Source: Pseudomonadota bacterium (GTDB lineage: Bacteria; Pseudomonadota; Alphaproteobacteria; Sphingomonadales; Sphingomonadaceae). Taken from it: a stretch of DNA of 56,318 bases. A program made the translations under genes and the position numbers. Location: assembly GCA_023458055.1 (NCBI GenBank), contig JAEXAW010000081.1, forward strand, positions 1-56,318. Direction: 5' to 3'. The notes under the pieces were generated by a model. It saw only the letters and a list, made by a program, of their open reading frames with translations, ran no database searches and had not been told where the DNA came from. Below, in pieces: positions 43,442 through 50,649 of this stretch. Every line of letters begins with the position of its first letter. Positions within the stretch are counted from its first letter, which is position 1.

Positions 43442-43747
43442 TGTGAGCCTCCCGGCTTGTTGAAAAAGACCTTGGTATCAGGAACACCGTCAATTACGTA
43501 ATCTACAACAAACCCATCGGGTCGCAAGCTATCCCCGGAGTGGATCACGTCGATTTTTACATCGACCTTTTTGCCCGCTTTGAGCGCATCGGCAAGGGTG
43601 TTTTCTAACTGTTTGAATGCGCTTTTGTTAAAGTTGCCATCCATCGCCTTGAGGTTGATCGCCTCGCCGGGGCCGTTGAAGATCGACGCGATGAGGTGGC
43701 CGCCTTCATCATCGGGGAGGCGGTCTTTGCCGCCCGCTTTAGCCTGT
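43438..43747 (-). pseudogene. Orphan toxin C-terminal module (tip 3)
   Basis: It encodes the nuclease core in the same frame as the intact toxin: KAGGKDRLPDDEGGHLIASI, then AMDGNFNKSAFKQLENTLAD and VDVKIDVIHSGDSLRPD. After that it switches to its own tip (GFVVDYVIDGVPDTKVFFNK, PGGSQ). DNA from about 43509 to 43735 is almost identical to 44662-44890. It has no toxin N-terminus; the frame is closed upstream by TAA at 43774-43776, and the first in-frame ATG (43644) lies after the catalytic His. As it stands it is not a functional toxin but could serve as a donor for recombination. Confidence 0.85.
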
Positions 43748-43793
43748 CGAATATCTTGTAAGATTGAGGCCGATTAACGGCCAAGGGTTGCCC
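43748..43793 (-). repeat. Inter-cassette spacer between immunity 2 and tip 3
   Basis: Shares GGCCGTTAATC and a following CAATCTTACAAGATATTC-like stretch with the spacer at 44250-44293. The two spacers have the same length range and order, so each module was probably copied with its spacer. Confidence 0.7.
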
Positions 43794-44102
43794 TCAATCG
43801 TCATATTCGACGTCAAACTTAAACTTGCCGTCTGGAAAAAGCGTGAAGGTGCAACGCGACCATGGTTGTTCGCCGGGAATGGTCATGGATTTGCGGATGC
43901 TATGGAGAGCGTCGTCAACTTTCCAGTCTGTTTCAGCCGGGATAGACAGGCCTTTGGTCCAGTCTCCGCCGATTTTACAAATATATGTTGTTTTTGACCA
44001 ATCGTTTTTAAGATGTGCCTCAATCCTCATGTCAGTTGCTGAAGAAGGACATGCCGAAAGTAAAGCTTGAGCCAACACCATATATAATGTTTCAACGCCC
44101 AT
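43794..44102 (-). CDS. YezG/DUF600-like immunity protein, second module
   Basis: 102 residues. The C-terminal 31 residues (MTIPGEQPWSRCTFTLFPDG, KFKFDVEYDD) are identical or nearly so to the other modules, while residues 1-70 differ. ATG 44102 overlaps the TAA of tip 2 (TAATG), and GGAGG within the tip's last codons is its SD, 6 bases upstream. Residues MVLAQALLSACPS near the start could look like a weak signal sequence, but immunity to a nuclease is expected in the cytoplasm. Orphan immunity gene. Confidence 0.8.
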   Translation of the reverse strand: MGVETLYMVLAQALLSACPSSATDMRIEAHLKNDWSKTTYICKIGGDWTKGLSIPAETDWKVDDALHSIRKSMTIPGEQPWSRCTFTLFPDGKFKFDVEYDD

Positions 44103-44249
44103 TACTTTCCTCCAGGGGTATTTATAAATTTCTCGCTCTGTGCTGAGCCATCAACAGTATATTCAACGCGGAACCCATCTGGCCGCAAACTATCGCCGGA
44201 GTGGATCACGTCGATTTTCACATCGACCTTTTTGCCCGCTTTGGCCTGT
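44102..44249 (-). pseudogene. Orphan toxin C-terminal module (tip 2), internally deleted
   Basis: Keeps only AKAGKKVDVKIDVIHSGDSL, RPD and its own end (GFRVEYTVDGSAQSEKFINT, PGGK). Compared with the intact toxin, the stretch from VKAGGK to ALKAGKK, which contains the catalytic HLIA segment, is missing. The joint is at AAAGCGGGC, which occurs at both places in the intact gene, so loss by recombination between 9-bp repeats is likely. It has no start codon of its own. Confidence 0.82.
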
Positions 44250-44293
44250 GAATGTCTCGTACGATCAAGCTGGATTAACGGCCCGCGCTACCG
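44250..44293 (-). repeat. Inter-cassette spacer between immunity 1 and tip 2
   Basis: On the minus strand it contains GGCCGTTAATC, then CAGCTTGATCGTACGAGA, paralleling the spacer at 43748-43793. It holds no coding sequence and marks the module boundary. Confidence 0.7.
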
Positions 44294-44596
44294 TCAATCG
44301 TCATATTCGACGTCAAATTTAAACTTGCCGTCGGGAAAAAGCGTAAAGGTGCAGCGCGACCATGGTTGCTCGCCGGGAATGGTCATGGATGATTGCAGTG
44401 CGGTCAGATGTTCACCCAATTGATACTGCTTAAGCGCATCGATGTCAGGTTGCTCCTTCTTTCCTTCATGCTCACACCACAAGCGCTGTTTATTCCAATC
44501 CGGTTTCACTTCAGCTTCAACCCAAGCTCTTGAGTATCCCGCGGGGCAGGTACTATTGAGGATTTGAGCTATTTTTTGATAATCAGCATCCATCAT
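44294..44596 (-). CDS. YezG/DUF600-like immunity protein, cognate to the intact toxin
   Basis: 100 residues. ATG 44596 overlaps the toxin stop (ATGATGA), so toxin and immunity are translated together. The N-terminal MDADYQKIAQILNSTCPAG and middle WCEHEGKKEQ are specific to this module. The C-terminus (MTIPGEQPWSRCTFTLFPDG, KFKFDVEYDD) is shared. The GKFKFDVEYDD ending is the mark of YezG/DUF600 proteins, which in Bacillus protect against the YeeF-type nuclease toxins. The pairing with a non-specific endonuclease here is consistent with that. Direct binding to the toxin tip is inferred. Confidence 0.85.
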   Translation of the reverse strand: MMDADYQKIAQILNSTCPAGYSRAWVEAEVKPDWNKQRLWCEHEGKKEQPDIDALKQYQLGEHLTALQSSMTIPGEQPWSRCTFTLFPDGKFKFDVEYDD

Positions 44597-46011
44597 TTGC
44601 CCCCGGCGACGTTTTTGAAAAATTCTGCATCTTTTATTCCATCAATACTATATTGTACTCGGAAACTATCCGGTCGCAAGCTGTCGCCGGAGTGGATCAC
44701 GTCGATTTTCACATCGACCTTTTTGCCCGCTTTGAGCGCATCGGCAAGGGTGTTTTCTAACTGTTTAAATGCGCTTTTGTTAAAGTTGCCATCCATCGCC
44801 TTGAGGTTGATCGCCTCGCCGGGGCCGTTGAAGATCGACGCGATGAGGTGGCCGCCTTCATCATCGGGCAGCCGATCTTTACCGCCCGCTTTGACCTGTT
44901 GATAACCGTTGCGCTCGGCCTTCTCCAGCGTGAGTTGGCCCTCCACGCTCTCGACGCGCCCCTTTGCGTCAGTGCTGAATTTATAGCCATTGACGTGATA
45001 ATCGGTATCAGGCTGCAGCTTGACGTTAATGTCCTTGCGCCAAGCGCCTTTGGTGCCTGCGCCATCGACATAATATTGCGGACGTCCATCGACGACGGCT
45101 GGGCGGTTAGGAAGGTTGGTCTTACCGAGTAGATCATCCAACCTGGTTTTGATGCCGCCCAGCATGGAGCGCATGCTATCCGGCATATTTTTCCAAACCG
45201 TTTCGGGAATGGAATGCAACGTGGATTGAAGCTGCTTTAGCGTCGGCTCAAGCATCTTGCGGGTAGCCGGATTATTCGCTGCAGCATCGACTGCCTTGTT
45301 CACGGTGGAGGCCCACTTGCCCAGTTTCCCCGCTTTGGCCAGATCGCCGACAAAGGGAATGATCGATACGGCGGAAAGCCCCGCGCCGACCCAGTCACCG
45401 CGGCCGGCGGAAATAAGCGCATTGGCCCCGTCGGAAATACCAGTTGGGTCGAAAATGCCGACAATATCGAGCGTCATTTGTGTGAGATCGGCAGCCAACT
45501 CGGCGTTAGCGTTAGCACTATCCGGCCGCTTGGCGGCTGCAAGCTGCGCCGGAGACGCGCCCTGACGCGCGGCGTCCTCCATGAAGCTCTTGATCGCCTG
45601 ATTATCATGGCTACCCGCGGCTTTGGCGAGCTGCGCATATTCCGCCGTGCCAGCGCGGCGTTCCATGTTGATCCAGCGGTCAAGGTCAATCCCGTCGCTG
45701 GTCGTCCGCACGGTTTTTCCGTTGCCGATATCGAGCGTTTGGCCAGGTGCGTTGCGCTGAAGCTGACCTTTGTCGACCGCGCTCAAGCCGGGCGATGCCA
45801 TGATTTCGCGGCGCACATTGGCGGCAAGCTTAGTGTCGCTTTGCTGGATCGTGTCGAGCCGCGCTTCGATCTGGCCGAGACGGTCGTAGCCCGCACCTTT
45901 GCCACCGGTTTCGGCCAAGATTTGCGCGGCGACAGCCTTGGGATCACCGCCGTCTCCATGGGGCAAACCCCGCGCCGCCGGGCTCTGTGCGCCCTGAACT
46001 GCTCCCACCAT
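44593..46011 (-). CDS. Polymorphic nuclease toxin (DNA/RNA non-specific endonuclease domain)
   Basis: 472 residues from ATG 46011, with GAGGAG 9 bases upstream. Residues 1-175 are a helical, Gln/Ala-rich N-terminus I do not recognise. Residues about 176-230 (LDIVGIFDPTGISDGANALI, then GRGDWVGAGLSAVSIIPFVG) are a hydrophobic pre-toxin segment seen in many polymorphic toxins. Residues about 305-472 are the nuclease: DDEGGHLIASIF with likely general base H388, then N402/N408 as metal-site candidates. There is no signal peptide, PAAR, Rhs or LXG region, so the export route is unknown. An immunity gene overlaps its stop. Confidence 0.85.
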   Translation of the reverse strand: MVGAVQGAQSPAARGLPHGDGGDPKAVAAQILAETGGKGAGYDRLGQIEARLDTIQQSDTKLAANVRREIMASPGLSAVDKGQLQRNAPGQTLDIGNGKTVRTTSDGIDLDRWINMERRAGTAEYAQLAKAAGSHDNQAIKSFMEDAARQGASPAQLAAAKRPDSANANAELAADLTQMTLDIVGIFDPTGISDGANALISAGRGDWVGAGLSAVSIIPFVGDLAKAGKLGKWASTVNKAVDAAANNPATRKMLEPTLKQLQSTLHSIPETVWKNMPDSMRSMLGGIKTRLDDLLGKTNLPNRPAVVDGRPQYYVDGAGTKGAWRKDINVKLQPDTDYHVNGYKFSTDAKGRVESVEGQLTLEKAERNGYQQVKAGGKDRLPDDEGGHLIASIFNGPGEAINLKAMDGNFNKSAFKQLENTLADALKAGKKVDVKIDVIHSGDSLRPDSFRVQYSIDGIKDAEFFKNVAGGK

Positions 46012-46132
46012 GCTTGCCTACTCCTCGCTTTGCATAGGTCGGATTTTAGCAAGGCGATGCGGCATCGTCTCTCAGCGATTCGTTTAGATGTAACCCCTTG
46101 CCCCCGGCCCCCACACGGCACATATAGCGAAC

Positions 46133-48343
46133 ATGGCTGAACTCATCATACGCCGGGGCCTGGATGAACCCGAAACGGACGGCGCGTTTGTGCCGCATCG
46201 GCCCGAGCGCCCGCCCAAGGCGGAAGGGGGGAAGGCGTTCAAGCTGGTGTCGGACTATCAGCCTGCGGGCGACCAACCGACCGCCATTGCCGAGCTGGTC
46301 GAAGCCGCGCGCGGAGGCGAGCAGGATCAGGTGCTGCTGGGCGTCACCGGATCGGGCAAGACATTTACCATGGCGAAGGTGATCGAGGCGTTGCAACGCC
46401 CCGCGCTCATCCTTGCGCCCAACAAGATCCTCGCAGCCCAGCTTTACGGCGAATTCAAAAGCTTTTTCCCGGAAAATGCGGTCGAATATTTCGTCAGCTA
46501 TTATGATTATTACCAGCCCGAAGCCTATGTGCCGCGCTCGGACACCTATATCGAAAAGGAATCCTCGGTAAACGAGGCGATCGACCGGATGCGCCATTCG
46601 GCGACCCGCGCGCTCCTTGAACGCGATGATGTGATTATCGTCGCCTCGGTATCGTGCCTTTATGGTATCGGCTCGGTCGAGACTTATTCGGCGATGATCT
46701 TTGATCTTAAAAAAGGGCAGACGGTCGACCAGCGCGAGATTATCAGGAAGCTCGTCGCGCTCCAGTACAAGCGCAATGATGCAGCGTTTGCGCGCGGCAA
46801 TTTCCGGGTGCGCGGCGATAATCTCGAAATCTTCCCCTCGCACTATGAAGACACCGCCTGGCGCATCAGCTTTTTTGGCGATGAGGTTGAGGAGATTACC
46901 GAGTTCGACCCGCTGACGGGGAAGAAGGTCGCCAATCTCAATGCCATCCGCGTCTATGCCAATTCGCACTATGTGACGCCGGGACCGACGCTCAAACAGG
47001 CGGGCGAGGCAATCCGTTTCGAGCTAGCGGAACGGTTGAAGGAATTGGAAGCGGAAGGGCGTTTGCTCGAAGCGCAGCGGTTAGAGCAGCGCACCAATTT
47101 CGACCTTGAGATGATCGCAGCGACGGGGAGCTGCGCTGGGATTGAGAATTATTCCCGCTTCCTCACGGGTCGTCTGCCGGGCGAGCCGCCGCCAACCTTG
47201 TTTGAATATCTCCCCGAAAATGCGCTGTTGTTTGTCGATGAAAGCCATCAGACGATCCCCCAGATCGGGGCCATGGCGCGCGGCGACCATCGCCGCAAGA
47301 TCACGCTTGCAGAATATGGTTTTCGCTTGCCCAGTTGTATCGATAACCGCCCGTTGCGCTTCAATGAGTGGGACGTGATGCGCCCGCAGACGGTGTCGGT
47401 CTCCGCAACGCCGGGGCCGTGGGAAATGGAGCGGACGCAAGGCGTGTTTTCCGAACAGGTGATCCGCCCCACCGGTCTCATCGACCCGCCGGTCGAAATC
47501 AAGCCGGTCGAAGATCAGGTGCAGGATTGCATCAACGAATGTCGCAAAACCGCCGAGGCCGGATATCGCACGCTGGTGACGACGCTCACCAAGCGCATGG
47601 CCGAGGATTTGACCGAGTTCATGCACGAAGCGGGCCTCAGGGTGCGCTATATGCACTCCGATGTTGAGACGCTCGAACGCATCGAGCTGATCCGCGATTT
47701 GCGGCTGGGTGTGTACGACGTGCTGGTCGGCATCAATTTGCTGCGCGAGGGGTTGGACATTCCGGAGTGCGGCCTCGTGTGCATTTTGGATGCCGACAAG
47801 GAAGGCTTCTTGCGCTCGGAAACCTCGCTGATCCAGACCATCGGTCGCGCGGCGCGCAACGTCGATGGCCGCGTCATCCTCTACGCCGACCGCATCACCG
47901 GCAGCATGGAACGCGCCATGCGCGAAACCGACCGTAGGCGGGAAAAGCAGCGCGAATATAATGACGCGCACGGCATTACGCCCACCACGATCAAGCGCAA
48001 CATCGGCGATATCATCGCGCATGTGACCTCGCAGGATCAGGTCACGGTCGATATTGACGAGCACACCCCCCATCTGGTCGGCAGCAACTTGCGTGCGCAT
48101 ATCGAACATCTCGAAAAAGAAATGCGCGAGGCGGCGAGCAATCTCGAGTTTGAAAAGGCCGCACGCCTGCGCGACGAAATCCGCGAACTCGAACAAGACG
48201 AACTCGGCATCGGCCCGGCAGGCCCGGGCGATTATGCGCGGGCGTCAAGGCATGTTGTCGGCCGGAGTAACGAGGGGAAGCCGGGGACCCGCAAAACCCG
48301 CTTTGGCAAGAGCCAGAAGTTCAAGAGCAGCCGGGGGCGGTAG
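46133..48343 (+). CDS. uvrB: Excinuclease ABC subunit B
   Basis: Damage-verification helicase of nucleotide excision repair, 736 residues. Walker A GVTGSGKT at 70-77; the beta-hairpin region YFVSYYDYYQPEAYVPRSDT; the helicase motifs RAARNVDGRVILYAD; and a C-terminal UVR motif (HLEKEMREAASNLEFEKAAR) that contacts UvrC. All are intact. The N-terminal 35 residues before KAFKLVSDYQPAGDQ are longer than in E. coli, as is usual in alphaproteobacteria. The C-terminus is basic. Divergent from the toxin gene, with 121 bp between. Cytoplasmic. Confidence 0.97.
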   Translation: MAELIIRRGLDEPETDGAFVPHRPERPPKAEGGKAFKLVSDYQPAGDQPTAIAELVEAARGGEQDQVLLGVTGSGKTFTMAKVIEALQRPALILAPNKILAAQLYGEFKSFFPENAVEYFVSYYDYYQPEAYVPRSDTYIEKESSVNEAIDRMRHSATRALLERDDVIIVASVSCLYGIGSVETYSAMIFDLKKGQTVDQREIIRKLVALQYKRNDAAFARGNFRVRGDNLEIFPSHYEDTAWRISFFGDEVEEITEFDPLTGKKVANLNAIRVYANSHYVTPGPTLKQAGEAIRFELAERLKELEAEGRLLEAQRLEQRTNFDLEMIAATGSCAGIENYSRFLTGRLPGEPPPTLFEYLPENALLFVDESHQTIPQIGAMARGDHRRKITLAEYGFRLPSCIDNRPLRFNEWDVMRPQTVSVSATPGPWEMERTQGVFSEQVIRPTGLIDPPVEIKPVEDQVQDCINECRKTAEAGYRTLVTTLTKRMAEDLTEFMHEAGLRVRYMHSDVETLERIELIRDLRLGVYDVLVGINLLREGLDIPECGLVCILDADKEGFLRSETSLIQTIGRAARNVDGRVILYADRITGSMERAMRETDRRREKQREYNDAHGITPTTIKRNIGDIIAHVTSQDQVTVDIDEHTPHLVGSNLRAHIEHLEKEMREAASNLEFEKAARLRDEIRELEQDELGIGPAGPGDYARASRHVVGRSNEGKPGTRKTRFGKSQKFKSSRGR

Positions 48344-48356
48344 TTGACGCGACAGG

Positions 48357-48543
48357 CCTTCTCCCCTTGTGGGAGAAGGATATGGAGCCTTATCGCTTTA
48401 GCGATTAGGCGCAGTTGGATGAGGGGTGCGAGCCTTTCGGGCTCGCGCGATTGTCAGAGACAATCGCTTACCCCTCTCCCAGCTTCGACTAAACTCGCTA
48501 CGCTCGTTAAGTCTGCGCAACCCTCTCCCACAAGGGGAGAGGG
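48357..48543 (-). repeat. Intergenic multi-hairpin repeat R1, copy D (inverted)
   Basis: 187 bp in opposite orientation to copies A-C. It starts 13 bp after the uvrB stop and runs to the edge of the surviving hicA codons. Its inner stem GCGATTGTC..GACAATCGC equals that of copy C, while the TTATCGC..GCGATTA stem differs. Confidence 0.9.
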
Positions 48544-48659
48544 GATATAACTGCCCGCAAATCCTCGTCATTCAACCCAAGGGCAAAGACGCAAAACACT
48601 ATCAAGTGCGACAGTTTCTTGATATGGTTGAAGAGTTCGGGCTTACACTGGAAGAATGA
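48544..48659 (+). pseudogene. hicA: Remnant of a HicA-type toxin gene
   Basis: In the frame ending at TGA 48659, codons from 48561 give ILVIQPKGKDAKHYQVRQFL, DMVEEFGLTLEE. This matches the end of HicA mRNA-interferase toxins of the '..LQPRG-KAKPYQVKQ..' type. The N-terminal part with the catalytic His is absent: upstream lies repeat R1-D and then uvrB. The stop overlaps the HicB start (ATGA), the normal hicAB arrangement. It cannot be an active toxin. Confidence 0.7.
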
Positions 48660-48880
48660 TGGCGCATCATTATCACATCAATGTTTTCTGGTCGAAAGAA
48701 GACCAATGCTGGATTGCGGATGTCCCCGATTTTAAACCTTGTTCGGCGCATGGTGATACGCCTTCTGAAGCAATTGCCGAGGCTGAAATCGCTATCGAAC
48801 TTTGGCTTGAAACAGCGCAGGATAAGGGCTTCCCCATTCCCGAACCACGCTATCGTCCGGCCATTTACGCTGCCGGGTGA
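48656..48880 (+). CDS. hicB: HicB-family antitoxin, orphan
   Basis: 74 residues. The degenerate RNase H-like HicB fold is evident in YHINVFWSKEDQCWIADVPD, then SAHGDTPSEAIAEAEIAIEL, ending PEPRYRPAIYAAG. There is no added DNA-binding domain. Starts at ATG 48656 or the directly following ATG 48659, overlapping the hicA remnant. With HicA broken, it is an orphan antitoxin. It might still protect against related toxins, but that is speculation. Confidence 0.85.
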   Translation: MMAHHYHINVFWSKEDQCWIADVPDFKPCSAHGDTPSEAIAEAEIAIELWLETAQDKGFPIPEPRYRPAIYAAG

Positions 48881-48883
48881 GTT

Positions 48884-49120
48884 ATGGCGCGCTTCTATCG
48901 TAAGACACCCATTTTCGGGATAACCACAGCCGCAAGTGATGCCGCTTGGAAAGCCAAGGCTGCGCGCCGGTTCCGGCATGTTACGCGCATGGAGCTCGCT
49001 GCGCAGACCGATAGCGATCTGCTTCCCGTAAAACGCTGGTCGGTGGTTGATCCGTGGTCGGCACCGAAAGACGGCAAAAGTTGGTGGCGAGGCGCAACCA
49101 AGCGCCATTTGACTAAATGA
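48884..49120 (+). CDS. Small basic protein of unknown function
   Basis: 78 residues starting 3 bp after the hicB stop. MARFYRKTPIFGITTAASDA, then a basic stretch (KAKAARRFRHVTRME), and near the end DPWSAPKDGKSWWRGA. I have seen such MARFYRKTPIFG proteins as short uncharacterised genes in proteobacteria, often near mobile or TA loci. No domain recognised. It may share the hicB transcript. Confidence 0.7.
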   Translation: MARFYRKTPIFGITTAASDAAWKAKAARRFRHVTRMELAAQTDSDLLPVKRWSVVDPWSAPKDGKSWWRGATKRHLTK

Positions 49121-49421
49121 CCTAGGTATCGAAGTCTGCTCAGTCGCGGCTGATTCTTCGAAAATCCGGCGGACGCTGGCACTCCGACCCACCCGATTCT
49201 CCTCTCCACCCCCAAACGCTTCGTCGCAGCTTTTGCTCGCGTTAACCATCTCTCGAACGGTCGGGGGCGGGCTGTTCATCTAGCCGCAAGGTTATCCCGA
49301 ACAGGCAGAATGGCGTTCATGGCGCGCGGTCAGCCGCCATGATGCGTGGGTCAAAAACAAGGGGGCAGTGACACACCGGATACGCATGACAGGGGGCGGT
49401 CCGGATATGGGAGAAACTTAG
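49121..49421. other. Gene-free stretch before the OmpA gene
   Basis: 301 bp with no credible open frame. The right end carries GGGAGAA just before the OmpA start and is expected to hold its promoter. No strong hairpin or repeat was seen. Confidence 0.5.
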
Positions 49422-50321
49422 ATGCGATTAAACTCGACCACCCCGAAAATCCTCTGTGCTTTAGGTCTGCTTGCCCTCCCGGTCGCGGGCAGCGTTTCGG
49501 CTCAGCAGCAGGATGCAACTGATGCTGCACCCGCTGCGACGCAGGGCGATGCGATGACCGTGATCGGCAATCCGCCCGATGATCTGACGGGCTTGCCCGA
49601 AGGTCCGGATGTCGAAGGCCATATCTCGGCGCGGCGTGGCAATAACCTCCAGATTACCGGTGCCGATGGCGCGCGCACGCCGCTTTATATCAGCGAGGCA
49701 ACCAAAGTGCGCGCCAAGAGCGGCTTCCTCGGCCTTGGCCGCAGCAAGCTTGCATCGGATGCGCTCCTCAACGGTCTTCCGGTCACGGCCAAGACGGTCC
49801 AGTGGGGCGGGGGTCTGATTGCGAGCCAGATCAGGTTCAAGAATGACGACCTTAAGACCGCGGGCATGATCCGCAACGGCACCGCGCAAGGCTTTGCCGA
49901 GCAGACCGCGGCCACCGAGGCGCTGCGCGGCCGCCTTGCCGACATCGACAAATATAATATCAAGAACACCGTCAACGTGAATTTCGACACGGGTCAATCG
50001 ACCTTGTCGGCGCAGGCCAAGGCTGATCTGTGCGCCACCGCCGCCGAAGCGCAGACGACCGAAAATGCGCTGATGCTGGTGGTCGGCTACACCGATTCCA
50101 CCGGGAGCGAAGAGGTCAATCAGGCGTTGAGCGAAAAGCGGGCCAGCCGCGTGGTCAATTATCTGCAACAAGCGTGCGGGTGGAAACCCTATCGCATGCT
50201 GACGCCGACCGGCATGGCCGAAGCCGACCCGCTTGCCAGCAATGACACCGCGATGGGCAAGGCGCAGAACCGCCGCGTGTCGGTCAATATCCTCGTCAGC
50301 AAGAGCGTGGATAATCTGTAA
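49422..50321 (+). CDS. OmpA-family protein
   Basis: 299 residues. Signal peptide ending near SVSA. Residues about 50-170 hold a small beta-rich domain (VEGHISARRGNNLQITGADG). The C-terminal OmpA domain (about 185-295: VNVNFDTGQSTLSAQAKADL; GYTDSTGSEEVNQALSEKRA) binds peptidoglycan through its conserved Asp and Arg. There is no transmembrane-barrel segment, so it is periplasmic and probably peptidoglycan-bound. GGGAGAA precedes the ATG by 6 bases. Monocistronic. Confidence 0.9.
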   Translation: MRLNSTTPKILCALGLLALPVAGSVSAQQQDATDAAPAATQGDAMTVIGNPPDDLTGLPEGPDVEGHISARRGNNLQITGADGARTPLYISEATKVRAKSGFLGLGRSKLASDALLNGLPVTAKTVQWGGGLIASQIRFKNDDLKTAGMIRNGTAQGFAEQTAATEALRGRLADIDKYNIKNTVNVNFDTGQSTLSAQAKADLCATAAEAQTTENALMLVVGYTDSTGSEEVNQALSEKRASRVVNYLQQACGWKPYRMLTPTGMAEADPLASNDTAMGKAQNRRVSVNILVSKSVDNL

Positions 50322-50383
50322 TCAGGAAGAGGAGAGGGCGGGGGTGTGTTCGGGCTGCTAGAGGCGGAGACGCCGCCCGCTCG

Positions 50384-50566
50384 GCTATCGCCTCGCGGCC
50401 CCTCCACCATCCGCCCTTCGCCAAGCTCAGGTCGGACGGTCCCCCTCCCCATTGCTACGCAACGGGGAGGATTTGGGCGGGATAAAAAAGCTCCTCCCCG
50501 TTCGCTGCCAGCGAATGGGGAGGTGGCGCGCACCGCAGGTGCGTGACGGAGGGGTCGTCCGCGACC
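50384..50566 (+). repeat. Intergenic repeat R2, copy 1
   Basis: Begins GCTATCGCCTCGCGGCCCCT and contains two hairpins, CCTCCCCATTGC..GCAACGGGGAGG and CTCCTCCCCGTTCGC..GCGAATGGGGAGG. The outer parts (CCCCTCCACC; GACGGAGGGGTC) also pair. The same sequence in reverse is at 56191-56318. Confidence 0.85.
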
Positions 50567-50649
50567 AGTGGACGGAAGGGTTTGAACCGAGTGCGGAGGC
50601 GCGGGCAAGCTCTGCCCCGCCTTTTGTCAAGCCGGACGCGTTCGCCCGC

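Noticed and set aside
44593..46011. CDI (CdiA) or Rhs toxin
   Set aside because: The protein has only 472 residues and lacks haemagglutinin or YD repeats, VENN, PAAR and a CdiB partner.
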